A stretch of DNA of 64,000 bases from NCBI GenBank assembly GCA_020226215.1, contig CM035236.1, positions 57,597,057 to 57,661,056 of the forward strand, given 5' to 3'. Each line of letters begins with the position of its first letter. The stretch's first letter is position 1. The stretch comes from Sindora glabra (taxonomy: Eukaryota > Streptophyta > Magnoliopsida > Fabales > Fabaceae). The notes below the pieces were generated by a model, which did not search any database, had not been told where the DNA came from, and worked only from the letters and a program-made list of their open reading frames with translations. This document shows positions 50,091-63,399 of this stretch, piece after piece. Both the position numbers and the translations under genes were made by a program.

Positions 50091-50946
50091 TTTTATATAT
50101 TATCCAATTGAAGGTTGGTTCTTTATGTTGAATTTTTATATATAGAATTCATTTTTAGTATATATAAAAATTTATAAACATTTAATTTGATAAATATAAA
50201 AATAAAGTTATCAAACAATATCATATATTATTTAATTTAAATGCTCTCAACTTGCATAAATCAAATTTATTATAATTGGGAGTGCACTCACATCCAGTAT
50301 TGCTCTAAAACTATCATTTTTTTAATCCAGTACTTTATAACATGTACTAGGTAAATAATTATTCTTATACTAGAAAGATATATTATAATTTCTATTTCTA
50401 ATTATACTTATAACCGTAAAATATGAGTTTCACTGTGTTTACATACTTATGAATTTACATATGGCCTTGTTACACAATAACGTAAGATGCAATTTTGTGA
50501 ACGAGGAAGAAGCTATAAAAAAATAGATAGTTAAAACATTAAAATAAATGAAACTAATGGCATTTTCACCCTAAAAACCAATCACACAAGAACAAGAAAT
50601 TTATTAAAGCAATAGATTCTAAAAAAAGATATTGAGTGCATTTTTTTATGAAGTAAAAGGAATACTGCTCATGTGATTTTGTTATCATTAAAGATGTAGT
50701 GTTTATTTTTGTGAAGAAGACTAGATCTTAGGAGCAGCTTCCTTTTCTTAGTTGGGGCTTCATGTAATGCATACACGAAAAAAATGACCTAAAAAGTGCA
50801 AAGAAAAATGGAAGGGAAGTTTTTAATATCAATAATTTTATATATACTAAAAATGAGATTTAAATGTAAATAAGGATTATCAATTAAATATAATATAATG
50901 AAATAAACTTATAAAATTTATTTTGATAAATATAAAAATTTAGAAA

Positions 50947-51200
50947 TTGTCTGTGTTTGCATTGAGGTGTGTAATTCTTTGTAGTTTCTATCTTTTTAGA
51001 AAGCAATTCTTATTTATAGTTGAAATTCATATTTATCATGATTTTTGAAAAAATTCATGTAAAAGTTAGGGATTTTTTAGTTAGGGCTTTTCTTCTTTAG
51101 AATTTCGGTCACTCCATTTTTATCTCTTTGTGATTCAATTACAAATAGGTTGGTTTTTCCTTTTGCCTTGAAATTTTCTTTTTAATTTTTATATTATTAT
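50947..51200 (+). repeat. Direct repeat, copy 2
   Basis: Partner of 49731-49988, with scattered substitutions and small indels, so the duplication is not recent. Confidence 0.88.
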
Positions 51201-51442
51201 ATTTATTTGTGTCATACATTTATGGAATTTATGGGAATCTCTTTGATGAAGAAACATTTTTTTAAAAAATGGAATTCTTCATGTTAATAATTAAATCTTT
51301 TGAATCTTTCTACTTCATATCTGATATTTCATATAGTATTTAATTTTGATCAATTATTGGCTTGTGTAAAATTATGCAATAGCAAAGTTCTGTCTTGCAA
51401 TGGTCAAGCCGTAAAGAATAGTTTAATAAAATCTCTTTCCTT

Positions 51443-51905
51443 GAGTATAAACTAAAATATCATCTAAAAATATTTAATTATATATCTATTTAGTATAAAA
51501 TTTGAGAAGTTGATATAAAAACAATTGATTGATACAAGTCCAAACATTTCCAACCATAATTCATTATTGACTTGATTATTTTTACATGAACCTAAGTATT
51601 ATCTCTTATGTTATATAAAACAATTTCATTTTATAATTTTTGAGTACGTTTGATTCATGATTACGTATCTTTAAACATTTTAAAATCACTGCAAGTATGA
51701 ACTAAGATATCATTTAAAATATCTAATCATATATTCGTATGGTATAAAGTTAAAGTAATTGATATAAAGGCCATTAATTGATACAAGTCTGAATAATTCC
51801 AACTATAATAAGCTATTAAGTTGATTATTGTCACACCAACTCAAGTATCATCTCTTACACCTTCTAAAAAGATTCCATTTTATATCTTTTAGGTAGTGTT
51901 TGGTC
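51443..51905 (+). repeat. Tandem duplication, unit about 250 bp
   Basis: The unit starting (G/A)AGTAT(A/G)AACTAA(A/G)ATATCAT at 51443 recurs at 51693. Shared later blocks include GATACAAGTC, TTGATTATT and TCATCTCTTA/TTATCTCTTA. The copies have diverged considerably. Confidence 0.8.
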
Positions 51906-52827
51906 TTGTTCTTTTTCTCTATATGCATAATTCTTTTTCAATATTATTCATGCACTCTACTAAAAGTGTCATGTCAAACTTTTAGATAGCTCCCACTTCT
52001 AAAGTATAGACACGTATCATCAATCACCCATACTTTGAAAAAGGACGACTTGTTTTGTATCCAAAATATATTTAAAATATACATTAAGATACTTTTTTAA
52101 AAAACATACCATATTGAATTTTTTAGTATGATGTAATGAATACTTTTATTTAATGAGGTTGTAACCATTAGGTAAAACTTTTGGGTATGTAATTTCTCAT
52201 AATCTTATACCCTAAGGCAAAACAAATAGTTAGAAAAAAAATAATTGGATTACTAGAGATTAAAATAAAAACATCATTATTCAATTAGTTGTAACTATCC
52301 TTGTTTACAATTGTGGCAACCCCATTGACTTTCTTGCATAGAAATAGGTCCACAAAAATTCTAGAATCTAAAATTTTATATTATCATCAATTTTCAAATT
52401 GTAGTGTTAAAGTCCATCTAGAACATAACATTTGGTTTTGCATTGTCAGCATTGAAGAGTTTTTTATAGGCAAGATTAGTGACTGATTTGAAACATGACT
52501 CAAAGAACTGTCTTTGGGTTAGAATATGGTCCTCTCTCATGTCATGGCATGTTTTCAACTGCTACAATGTTCTATTTGGAGTTGATATTTGCTGTAAACT
52601 TGCACATGTAGAATATGAATCAGATATTCTAGAATTCTACAATGAACCTTTATAAAGGGAATGAGGCTATATCTCAATCTATCCAAGGAATGCCTCAATA
52701 ACCTATAATAGAAGCTCAAGCCCTAATAGGACAAAGTGATAATGTTACCTCTAGCTCAAAGTGCATAAACCAAAAGGCAATACGGAATCCAAAGGTAAAG
52801 GTAATGAGATTCCTGTAACCAAAATTG

Positions 52828-53652
52828 TCCAAACAAAGGCAAAGAGAAAGACTCCTGCTAGTGGAAATAGAAAAAAAGCAATGGCATAGGATCACTTCAC
52901 ACGTGTACCTACATCTGAATCAAATGAGCCTATGGCTACTTGCAACTACTATGGTAAAAGGTACTTTTGTGACCCTAGTTCATATGGGACTTCTAACATG
53001 AATAAACATCTTAGGGTGTGTCCAAAGTTTCCCTATACCTTATTGTTTGATCCATCTCAATTTGTACTCTCATTTGAACCTAAAAAAAAGTGATAGAAGT
53101 AACATGGTTGCTACCCCATAAGTTTGTGATGGGGAAATAACTAGAAAAGCTTTAGTTATCATTGTAGATGAACAACCATTTAAGGTTGTTGAGGGGTGGG
53201 GGTTTGAACATCTATTAAGTAAATTACAACCTCAATTTCATGTTCCATCTAAACAAACTATGGCTAAAAATTGTTGGAAGATGTACTTAGATGAGAAAGG
53301 AAAGTTAAAAAAATTTCTAGAATTTAATTGTTCTAGGGTGTGTATCACAATAGACTGTTGGATAAGTGTCCAAAATCTAAACTATATGACACTTACGGCA
53401 TACTTCATAGACAGCAACTAGAACTTGTAAAAGAGGACTTTAAATTTCTGCCTAATTCCCAATTATAGAGGAGAAACCATTGGGAAACAAGTGGAGAATT
53501 GCTTGTTTGAATGGGGAATTAAGAATATTTTTGCCATCACTATAGATAATGCTTCTTCAAATGATATTGTTATCTCCTATTTGAAGGAGAGGTTTAAAAA
53601 CTCAAATATGTTGGTATTGGATGGTAATCACATGCATGTTCATTGCTGCTCA
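52828..53652 (+). pseudogene. hAT (Ac-like) transposase remnant, cut by the N gap
   Basis: A BED zinc finger is readable at about 52885-53030: DHFTRV, CNYYGKRYFCDPSSYGTSNMNKH and VCPKFP, where the family has C-x2-C...H..C, so the second cysteine has become Tyr. Then come EPFKVVEGWGFEHLLSKLQPQFHVPS-like residues (about 53170-53250), RVCITIDCW (family: R..LT.D.W), NYMTLTAYFID, NYRGETIGKQVENCLFEWGI and AITIDNASSND, which are the central blocks of plant hAT transposases of the RICESLEEPER kind, up to HVHCC at 53640. Stops at several places (e.g. 52888, 53092, 53420) show it is dead. The C-terminal dimerisation domain is not seen; the N run begins at 53653. Confidence 0.9.
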
Positions 53653-53752
53653 NNNNNNNNNNNNNNNNNNNNNNNNNNNNNNNNNNNNNNNNNNNNNNNN
53701 NNNNNNNNNNNNNNNNNNNNNNNNNNNNNNNNNNNNNNNNNNNNNNNNNNNN
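53653..53752. other. Assembly gap (100 Ns)
   Basis: Exactly 100 Ns, the conventional size for a gap of unknown length. The transposase reading to its left does not continue on the right. Confidence 0.99.
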
Positions 53753-54149
53753 AAAAAATTTTTTTAAAAAATTATAAAACATTTTATTATTAGTATATCT
53801 TTATTATATAATTAGTATCACATGAGTGTAATTTTATTTTTGAGGTTAACCGGTTAATTAAAGTTTTATATAAAATATATTATATAATACTAAAGAAGGA
53901 AACTAGTGTAATGGTAAAGCATGACATTCCTGAGCTTGGAGATTCAAATTCAATTTCCTTTAAATGCGATTTGTAATTTCTAAACAGATAGAGTTTTAAC
54001 GATTTATCCTAACTTGATATAGGTCAAAAGCATTAATAAATTTCAATAGATGTGTAAATAAAATGATAGGATATCACTTGACTGAATTGCTAGATAATTA
54101 ATTTAATTTGGATAGATAAAAATTATTTCAGCTAAATATATTAGTTTTT

Positions 54150-54452
54150 ATAATTATTTTATTTTATTTTTTGCCATAATTTTATTTGTGGCAATGAGTT
54201 ACTAGCCATGGATGTATCTTTCTTGCCATATTTGTACTTGTGGCTAGAAGAATCTATTAGCCACAAGTGAACCTATGGCAAAAAATATATATTTATATCA
54301 CAGGACCTTTTTCCTATGGCAATTTATTTACCATGCTTACTTATGCCACAAGACCATTTAACCGGTATTTTTGTGCTAAATAGCACAGTCATGAAAATTT
54401 TGATCTTGTGCCACAATTTTAACTATGACATAAGTGTTGCTTTGTTATAGTG
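54150..54452 (-). mobile_element. CACTA (En/Spm-type) element terminus with subterminal repeats
   Basis: On the minus strand the segment starts CACTATAACAAAGC at 54452 and is followed by multiple copies, in both orientations, of words such as TGTGGC(A/T)(C/T)AAG, TTGCCATA and CTAGCCACAAGT (54180-54420). CACTA ends plus a few hundred bases of such repeats define the family. The other end was not found and is probably in or beyond the N gap. Confidence 0.72.
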
Positions 54453-57400
54453 ATACTTAAGCTGATTCAAATGTGGTTGTATAGTCATATACTTAAGATG
54501 ATTCGGGTATGTAATAACTAGTTATGTTTTATCATAATGACCTATCTATGATGTGTGTAATTATTTATGGTTGTGCAAGAGAGGCATGGTAGATGTGCTA
54601 TTTGATACCATGTTGTTCAACTAATTATGAATTATAATGTACATATAAGATTTAGCATTAAAAGAATAGATGGGAAAAATGATGAGTTATAAGAAGTATC
54701 ATATGTATAAGACTTAATATTAGAAGGACATACATTTAGCATATGAATTATGAGGAGAAGAAATGACTTGTGAAAATTAGATCTAGTAAATAGTTTGTGA
54801 AGGCATGACACAGACCTTGTAGGGATTAGGATGGTTTTATGAAGGTATGAAGATAATCAATGAGGCAAAAGAAGGTTTACTTGCTTTCTATGTATTAATT
54901 ATTAATACTTGATTTTATGACTTGATGTGAATCTACATATAAGTTATGCACATGAGAAATGTTGTAAATGATGTTTATTATCCTATGATCGACATTCTTT
55001 GAAAAATATATATGTATGATATCCTGGTAACATGATATTCATGTATGTGATTGATAATGACAATAAGTGTAAAAAACTATCCATGATATTTATCATCCAA
55101 ATTGAGATAGTTATATTGGATTGTGCTTGTTGTGATGTAAATGCTATTATGATAAGTTTACTTAAGTGTAAAGTTTATAGGACAGTAAATCCAATTAGTA
55201 AACTATATTTAATACTTATAATTTATTCATGCTAGAATATTCTATTACTGAGCCTAGATTTACTCTCTTATGTGTTCTAGCTTTACAAATTTTGAAATGA
55301 AAATTGATTACCACTTGCAAGTAAAACTTCTAGAAGCTTATTAGGTAAGGCTTGGGTAGCATAGGATAATGTTTGATAGATACTTATAGGCTATAATCCA
55401 TATAGAATAAATAGGGTAGCAAGTTATTAGTTTTTGTTTAAGTTCTTTACAAGTTTACAATTTGCAATTCTTTCGAATAATACTGTTATCAATTTTTTTA
55501 ATTATATGAAAGATCTTAAACTTCCCACAAATATTAACTAAGTAGATTATTTGTACAATTTAGACAAGTGAAAATAAAAAATTGGGTTGCATGCCAACAT
55601 GACTAAGGTTAGGTCTTGATAGTTATTTTTAACCATGAAATATATAAATAGTTGATAATATAATAAAATATAATATGGTCATAACAATTGACAATGTATA
55701 AGGTCAATTACTACCATATGAAAATTTAAAATCCAAATTTTAATTGGCTTTTAATTTGTCAATAAATGTAATTTGTCATATCACTAATTATTGAAAATCT
55801 TAATTAGCAAGTGAGAACACAATTTGTGTGCCCACTATCAATAAGATTTGAGATAAATATATGATGGGATGGTTAATTAATCTTTAAATTACCCTTGTAT
55901 TTATTTTAAATTTTATTGATAATGGTCACATAAATTTTATGCTCACCTATTAACTAAAATCTTTCTTATGTATTAAGTAAATTATCATTCTATTATAAAA
56001 AGAAAATTTTATTAGTTTGTTTTTGTATACATTTTTACCAAAAAAGATTATTATTATACTTGTAAATTATCATGCAATTGATTTTTTAATTATAATTTAT
56101 TTAATATTTGATTTGATTATCATAATTGATTAAATATTCAAAGGATTTCAAAAAAATTATTATCCTTATGATCTAGAGGATTGAAGATTGATTGAATATT
56201 TAGAATATTTTTTAATTGAATATTATACAAATTTTTTATTTTTAATTTTCCAGTTAATTTATAAATTATATTATTTAATTGGTAATAAACTAAAATTAAA
56301 TAAAAATATTAAATCAAAATTAATATCTATTTTCAAATTTATATTGTTTTTATGATATGAATTTTATATTTTGTAAATTTTTTATTTTAAAAATGTAACT
56401 AATTGGATCCAGAATGAATTAGTATATTGTTTCCGTCCTTTTAGAAATTGAAATTTCAATTAGTCTTATTTTAATTTTTATTGTTATATTTTTTAATTTT
56501 GAATTGAGTTTTAACTTAATATTGAAATTAATTTTATCATTTATTATAATAAATCATAAATTAAGAATACTAAGTATAGTTATAGGAGATAATTTGTCTC
56601 TGACATTTTTGTTTTATTTTCAATTTTTGATTGTAATATATAATTTAGTATTGCAATTGAATTAATGTATTTTTTTGTTTATTGTAATAAAATCATAAAT
56701 TAGAATTAGAAATATTATACAACCGGTAGGTTTAAATATCATAGTTTACCACGTGGCTTCTTCTCATAATTCATTTGTTAATACACAAACACATGTCAAT
56801 TATAGATACTACTAGATTTTAACCCATGTGATGTGTGATTTATACTTATTCTTTTTTAAGAGTAAATTAAATGTAATTTGCATTTTAGTGGATGAAACAA
56901 AGTTTGAATTTTAATTCTTATAAGATTAATTGTAAAAATTGAATGATAAATTTCAATTTATTCATAAAAATTTGTACCATTTCTTTACTAAGTATATATA
57001 AGATTTCCTAAAATTTTATTATTTTAAAAAATATACACAAAAATTTATCATAAATTATAATCATAATAATTCCTCTTGTGGGATGAATGTAAATTTCAAT
57101 TATTTTATGTAAAAATTACTTATATATTATCTATTAAGGCAAATAATTATAAATTGAAATTCTATAATAGATACAACTCTTATAGTTAAAAATAAATGTT
57201 CCACTCTTAATTTAGGGCCTCTTGATTGAGTTCTCTACTTTTACTTACCTCACCTTTGCATTGTTTAAAATGTAAAAAAAAAATCATTGGTTTTAAAAAC
57301 CAAATTATCCAATTTGTCCATGAGGATGAAAGGAGAATTAATTGAAATTAGACCAACTGATGCCAAGATTAAAATCTCAAACTCCTCTAAGCCTTTGCCT

Positions 57401-60400
57401 AGGCCTAAACTATAGCATTCAATCCTATGTTTCACTAAAGCATCCTTAAACTTTTTTATCTATGGTAAAATATAGTATTATATCATTTTTACAAGCCTTA
57501 CAATTTAAACAAAATTATTTCAACTAATAGAGATAAAATTGATGATTGAATCTATAATAATGTTCTTAGTTACTTATATTAGCATTAGTTCAGTTTTATA
57601 TTCAATTCTCAACACCTCTATTAGTAGATATGAATTTGAAAACCATGATACATGGTCATTTGCTCCTCAAATTTAGTTAAAAAAACATTACTTCTTAGTG
57701 TGATTAACTAATTGAAAGATATGATTACATAGGAGGAAAAACAAAAACATTGTTAAGAACTTGAGATTTATCCAAAATGATAATTGAATGAATTCAATTA
57801 GAAAATAATTCTTTTTTTTTAATTGAGTTTTCAATCAATGCAACCATAAAAATGCTTTGGGATGGAAGGATTATTAGCCACCAAAACTAAAGGAACAAAA
57901 GTTAGATATAAGCAAAGTATCACCGTCCTTAAAGAAAAAGTATGGACTAGTTATTGTGCTAAATGGATCTCATTCTTATTTGGCTTTGAGGTTTTGTCCT
58001 ACCATCTCAGAGCTTGGTTAGTGCAAGTTAAAGTTTAAGCTTGAAACAAAATATCAAATATTAGGAAAATTTTGATGTGGTATGGAAGTAAAATGCTAAA
58101 AGCCTAAGAATTAGAATTCAGCATGCATTAACAGAGAAGTTGTTTGTCTCTATGTTACATCCATAGAATTTGCCAAAGGTTCCTAAGTATGGATTTTGTT
58201 TTCCAAATTAAAATAATTAGGCAATAGGATTCAATCTATATATTCTAATTTGTCCTCACAAGAAGATTATCAATTCAAGAAATACTATCTATAATAGATG
58301 GGAAACATTTTGATACCAAGCTACAAATAAACATACAAGTTCAACAAATTTAAAAAATGCCAAAGTCATAACATAATAATAATATGAACAACCAATGAGG
58401 TGCAAACTTGTTCATGGTTTCATTAACAATTCAATCTATCATACTTATCATAATACCTTCATATTTAAAAATAAAATAAATAAATAAATTCAAAAAGTTC
58501 AATGAGGTAAGCCCTTATCACTATATTTTAATTTGTGTTAGATATAAATAAAAGATCAATAGTGAAGAAAAACTAAATATCAATGCTATTTATAATGCGA
58601 TACATACCAATTGTAGGTTCAATCCTTGTTAGTAAAGAAACTAATTTAATTGGTCATTATTGCTCGAACATCAACAAAGTCTTAATTTACCAGCCCTAGT
58701 ATTTATAATCAAGTAACATGATCAATACACATAAATGGTTTAAACACTAATACCAATAACTCTAAACCATGAGTGATACCTAATGAGGACATCCATCTAA
58801 TTAGATGATCTAGTAAGTTTTATCTACATCTACCTAGTTTATTATTTAATATCCTAGTTCAAAAATAAATTAACATATTAAATAATAGGTAACAATTCAG
58901 TGCTATAAAACCAATCTTGGAACAGTAAAGTAACAAAAGGCACAACTGCTTCGTATTTCACATGCACTCACCATGATATTAGTGTACCATCCTGATGTAT
59001 AAGAAATGATAAGAGGTCACGTCCAAAACAAATTTAACTTCACATTGCTTGTTAAGCAATTTGAATTTTGAAAAAAGGACAAGAAAAAAAGAACTAAAAA
59101 ATGATAGAAGCAAACTAACAATAATATGAAGTTAAGTATGATCATCCAAGATCTTGGAGGATTCGATATCAAAATAATATTAGATATTCCAAGGACACCT
59201 TGTTAAAGAATATCATTAGCTTGATTGAATGTTTTTGTTATAAGGGCAGATTGAGAAAATATGGTTAGTTGCTTGTCATTAGGAATGACCATTAAAGAAA
59301 GTTTTAAAAGTACTATTGCCTTGTTTAAAAAATGTCTATTTTAGATATATGATAAGAAAAGTTTCACATTAGTAGCTTTAGGTCGTATATATGTTAGAAC
59401 TTGTAAATTTTACTATATAGAGAAATTTGAAAGAGTGACCTTGGAAGATTTCGAGATCTTTAGCCTAACCGCCTTCCAAAACCAATTATAAAGATGGATA
59501 TGTAATACTGTGATAACATATGGCTGATGATTATTCATATAGTGCATATATATGATTAATAATTCCTTATTTGCATAGTGCTAAGCAAGAATCATTGATG
59601 AACACAATGTAAATATCTTCTATTTGAACCTGTAAAACATCTTAGTTAAAATGGCATACGTATGTAATATTATGCTAATAAGCACATGAGACATGGATAA
59701 ATTGATACTTAAACCTATCCTTAAATTGAAGGAAGATTTTACCAAGTCCTATATTTGTCACCATATATCAATATCTTCTCCTTATATCTTTGAAAAAATC
59801 ATCTAAAATGACATGATAGTAGGTAGGTATCTAATTGAGCAAAGAAAGCAAGGTAAAAGGCTACTAATTGAGTACAAAACATTATAGCATACCTTGTCCA
59901 GATCTTGCAACCACAAGAAGCTCATTAGTTGCAATACTAATGGCTTTTGATAATAAATCTAAACCATAAAGCAAAAACATATATACATTAAAATGAATGA
60001 ATAAATACACACAATTAACTTTGTAAAACTAAATGCACATTATTTTTTTCCCTAAGTAATACATAAATTTCATTTTTTTTCCGATGCATCACATGAAACT
60101 CATGACATAAGGACATATTTTTTGGCAAGCACAAATAGATATTGAAAGGTAAATAATGCAGAAAACACGCATAGACATTGATGGGTAAAATAATGTGGAA
60201 ACCAATAAGTAAAATAAAGTAACATACATTTTATATCTTTGCATGTATTTCATTAAAGCCTTATTTATAATGATATCTTATGCTCTAACTCTTACTGCAA
60301 TGCCAAGTGTTGAGATAAAGTCTACAGTATTTCGTTCACTTTATAAAATCTAGTTTTAACATCATTTCTATCTAAGAATGGTGTTTTAAAAAAAATGCAC

Positions 60401-63399
60401 TAGGCAATTTGACCAAAAAAGAAAAAGGAAACTTCATACTAGTAATAAGGAAAAATTATAGCTAATGACATTAGATTCAAAATGATAGGAAAATAAACTA
60501 TCAATAGCACAAAACAAAAATCATCAAACAATCATGCACAAACCTAAAAAGGCTGGAAATTGGGGATAAGAGGATAGGTTGAAAACAATTCAAAACTCAT
60601 ATTAAAGCAGAAAATAAATTAAAAAATAGGGTGATAACATATATAAATTCATAATCTTTCTTATAGGGGAAAGAAAAGTAAACTCTAACACGAAGATAAA
60701 AGTAGGGCTATTAATAAGGAAATACATTTTTACTAATTAAGGGTCAAACAAAAAGGGAACAAAAATCAAAAGAAATGTAAAGATTTGAAATTTAAAATTA
60801 GATTAGAAAATTGGATAGATGAGATTCACAATATTACCATAAATAGTTGATTTCAATTACATTAGAATACCAAAAGGACATATAAAGAAAATTATATAAT
60901 AGAAAAAAAGATCACAAACTTGATTAAATCATTTGGGCTTAAAAGGAAATTACTAAAACTTACCTAGTTGTGATGAGATAAAGAAATTCAAAATAGAAAG
61001 TAATAGAAAAAGATTCAATCTAGGCTTGAAGGACACAAAGACAAGCAAGCAAGGTGAAAAATAAAGGAAAAAAAAGGTAATGCAGTGAGTGATAACACAC
61101 ACTCTCACATACAACACTATGAAGGGAAAAATGAAAGTTGGGGAGGATAATGCAATGAGTAAGAATATATGCTCTTGCAAATAGCATTGTTAAAAGAGGA
61201 ATTGTCATGACATTTATATTATTAGGGAGATTTTTATAAACTAGAACCAGATTGTAATCCATGCAATATACAAGCTGCAATTTTTTTAGTTGAATATTAA
61301 TTGTTTTATATAATAAAACTAGCTTGTAACCTATGTGGTGTGTAGGTTTAATTAATTTTAATTTATAATAATTTATAATATAAATTTAAATTTTTTATTT
61401 TCAATTATAAGGCATTCAAGTTATTAAAGTAAATTCCATCCTTATCAATTAAATAATTATATTTTTATATTCAAGTTAAGTAAGAGGAGCTACTATATTT
61501 GTTTTACTCATTACCAATCACTAAAGTTATATTAGTTATTATATTAATAATGATCATTACCATAAATAAAAAGATGTATATATGATTAAATATTAGAAAA
61601 AAATTAAATATAGAAAATATTATTATATTAAATATATAAAAAAGAAATATAAAGTAAGAAATAATATTTTCATCTAGAATTAAATTGATCCATCCTTAAT
61701 TTTTGTATAAATGCAAACATTAATAGATAACAATAAAAATTGTTCTATTTACTAAATATAAAAGGCATTAAAAAAGCAATTAAAATTTTCCAAGAGTACT
61801 AAAGCTTTGAACTTTTGAATATATGTGTCCAATTGTCAATCTCCTTTTTGATAATCTTTTTTATTTTGTTGCATAATATTTAAAGGCTAATCAAGTTTGT
61901 AATAAGTATAATATCATTCTATCATCAATACCTTTTTTGAAGGTGTTAGAGAATTCACATAGTTAATTAATCATAAACTAAAGCTAAATATATGACTCAA
62001 GTAGAATATCTATACATCTTTTTAGAATGCTAACCATGTTTTAATTATTTTCACTGGAAATTTTAAGTGTTGACCTTGGACTCTTTTCATATAAGATAGG
62101 GTACATATTTTTACTTCTTAGCTACTTGTATTTTACCTCTTTTATGCAATGTTTATTTTTGTTGTCATAACCCAATTTTAAACCATCATGATTAGGGAAA
62201 AGATATAGTCGAACATCTATATAAGCTTTTTTAAACCCAACTAACTTTTTAAATCTAATTGTTTTCAAAAAATATGCGTAATGTAGTAACATGAAGTTGA
62301 AAATTTCACTAAAAGTTCTTTTTCATTGAATTAGAAAAACAATTTTGCATCATTAAGAGGTATAATCTTTTAAATGTCTCATAGTAAAGTAAAATCAATA
62401 AACAAAATCTCATCTTAAATGTTAGAAATGTTAGAAAATTCCTTTTTTGTCTCTTTGAAGGAAATTTTGAAATTAGAAATATAGTAGCTTCTTTTGGAGT
62501 TAAAATACAAACCAAAACAAAAGAAGTTTTTTTTTTCTATATTGGAAATAGTTGGAACATAAAAACTCTAAGAAAAAAAACTTCTTTTAGAAAAATAACT
62601 TTTTATTAGAAAGTATTTCTACTCTTGCAACCATATCTTAACAAATAGTTTTTCAAGAACTATTTTTAAAAAGGATGACTTGTTGAATAGAAATGCAAAA
62701 GACCCAAAAATAGATTTATAAAACTTTATCTAAAATACCATTTTCTCAAGAAACCAAAAAAACCTTGAAGAACTTTTTTGAATCTTTAAGTGTCCTTCTA
62801 AAAATAGAAATTCAAATGGACACACTAGAATAGGACTAAGTTAAATAAAATTGGAAATTAAATAATCCTATTTTTTTTAAAATATTTTAGATATAAATTA
62901 GAAATCGAGCTAGAAGTGTCATTATTTGAATCAAGTTTTTTTAATATGTAACTATTTATTATTTTAATAAATAGGAAAAAAATCAAGCTGATACTGTTTA
63001 TTATAATTATTGCAACAAGGTACCACATGACTACTTTCTTTTATTTAAGTGTACTTGCATGTAAAAATTTATCACAATGCTTAAAGGCAAAATGAAATCT
63101 TACAATGTGTTTTGATAAGATTAAAAATATCAAAACAAAAATCTCTTTTGTCATATATTAAAAATTAAAAACTTTTTTAATTTTATAAAAATAAAAAAAG
63201 ACTAAAAACTTATAAGAATTAAATTGAAGAATTTTTAACTTTATAAAAATCAAATAATAAAAATTTAATTTTTAGGGATAAAATAAATTTTTATTAAATA
63301 AAAATAAAATTAAATAAGAATTTAGAGGTATAAAACCTTATATAGAATCACAAAATAGTATCTTTTTTTTTTTTTTTTAAAAAAATAATTATCATATGA
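54453..63399. other. Long A+T-rich region without a supported gene
   Basis: I read both strands and found no domain, tRNA or element with defined ends. Short open frames (55032-55235, 60953-61280, 62309-62515) are low-complexity. Related motifs of the form AGNTTGTAACC(C/T)ATG(T)(A/G)(A/T)(G)T occur at about 56812, 61244 and 61318 and may mark fragments of one old element family. Confidence 0.5.
61078..61217. repeat. Tandem duplication, unit 70 bp
   Basis: TAATGCAGTGAGTGATAACA at 61078 and TAATGCAATGAGTAAGAATA at 61148 begin two diverged copies, both continuing ...CTC(A/T)(C/T)(A/G)CA(A/T)A(C/T)A(A/G)CA. Confidence 0.7.

Larger units (their letters stand above)
49186..52580. other. A+T-rich region with several internal duplications
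   Basis: No gene supported. An open stretch at 49308-49410 (EGALFIVASGRDIVSVV...) reads plausibly but lacks splice or family support. The duplications are listed separately. Confidence 0.45.

Noticed and set aside
53594..53782. Minus-strand open frame running through the N gap
   Set aside because: It is open only because Ns were translated as X.
60953..61280. Overlapping minus-strand open frames of 75-86 codons
   Set aside because: Hydrophobic low-complexity translation over a 70-bp tandem duplication; no homology recognised.
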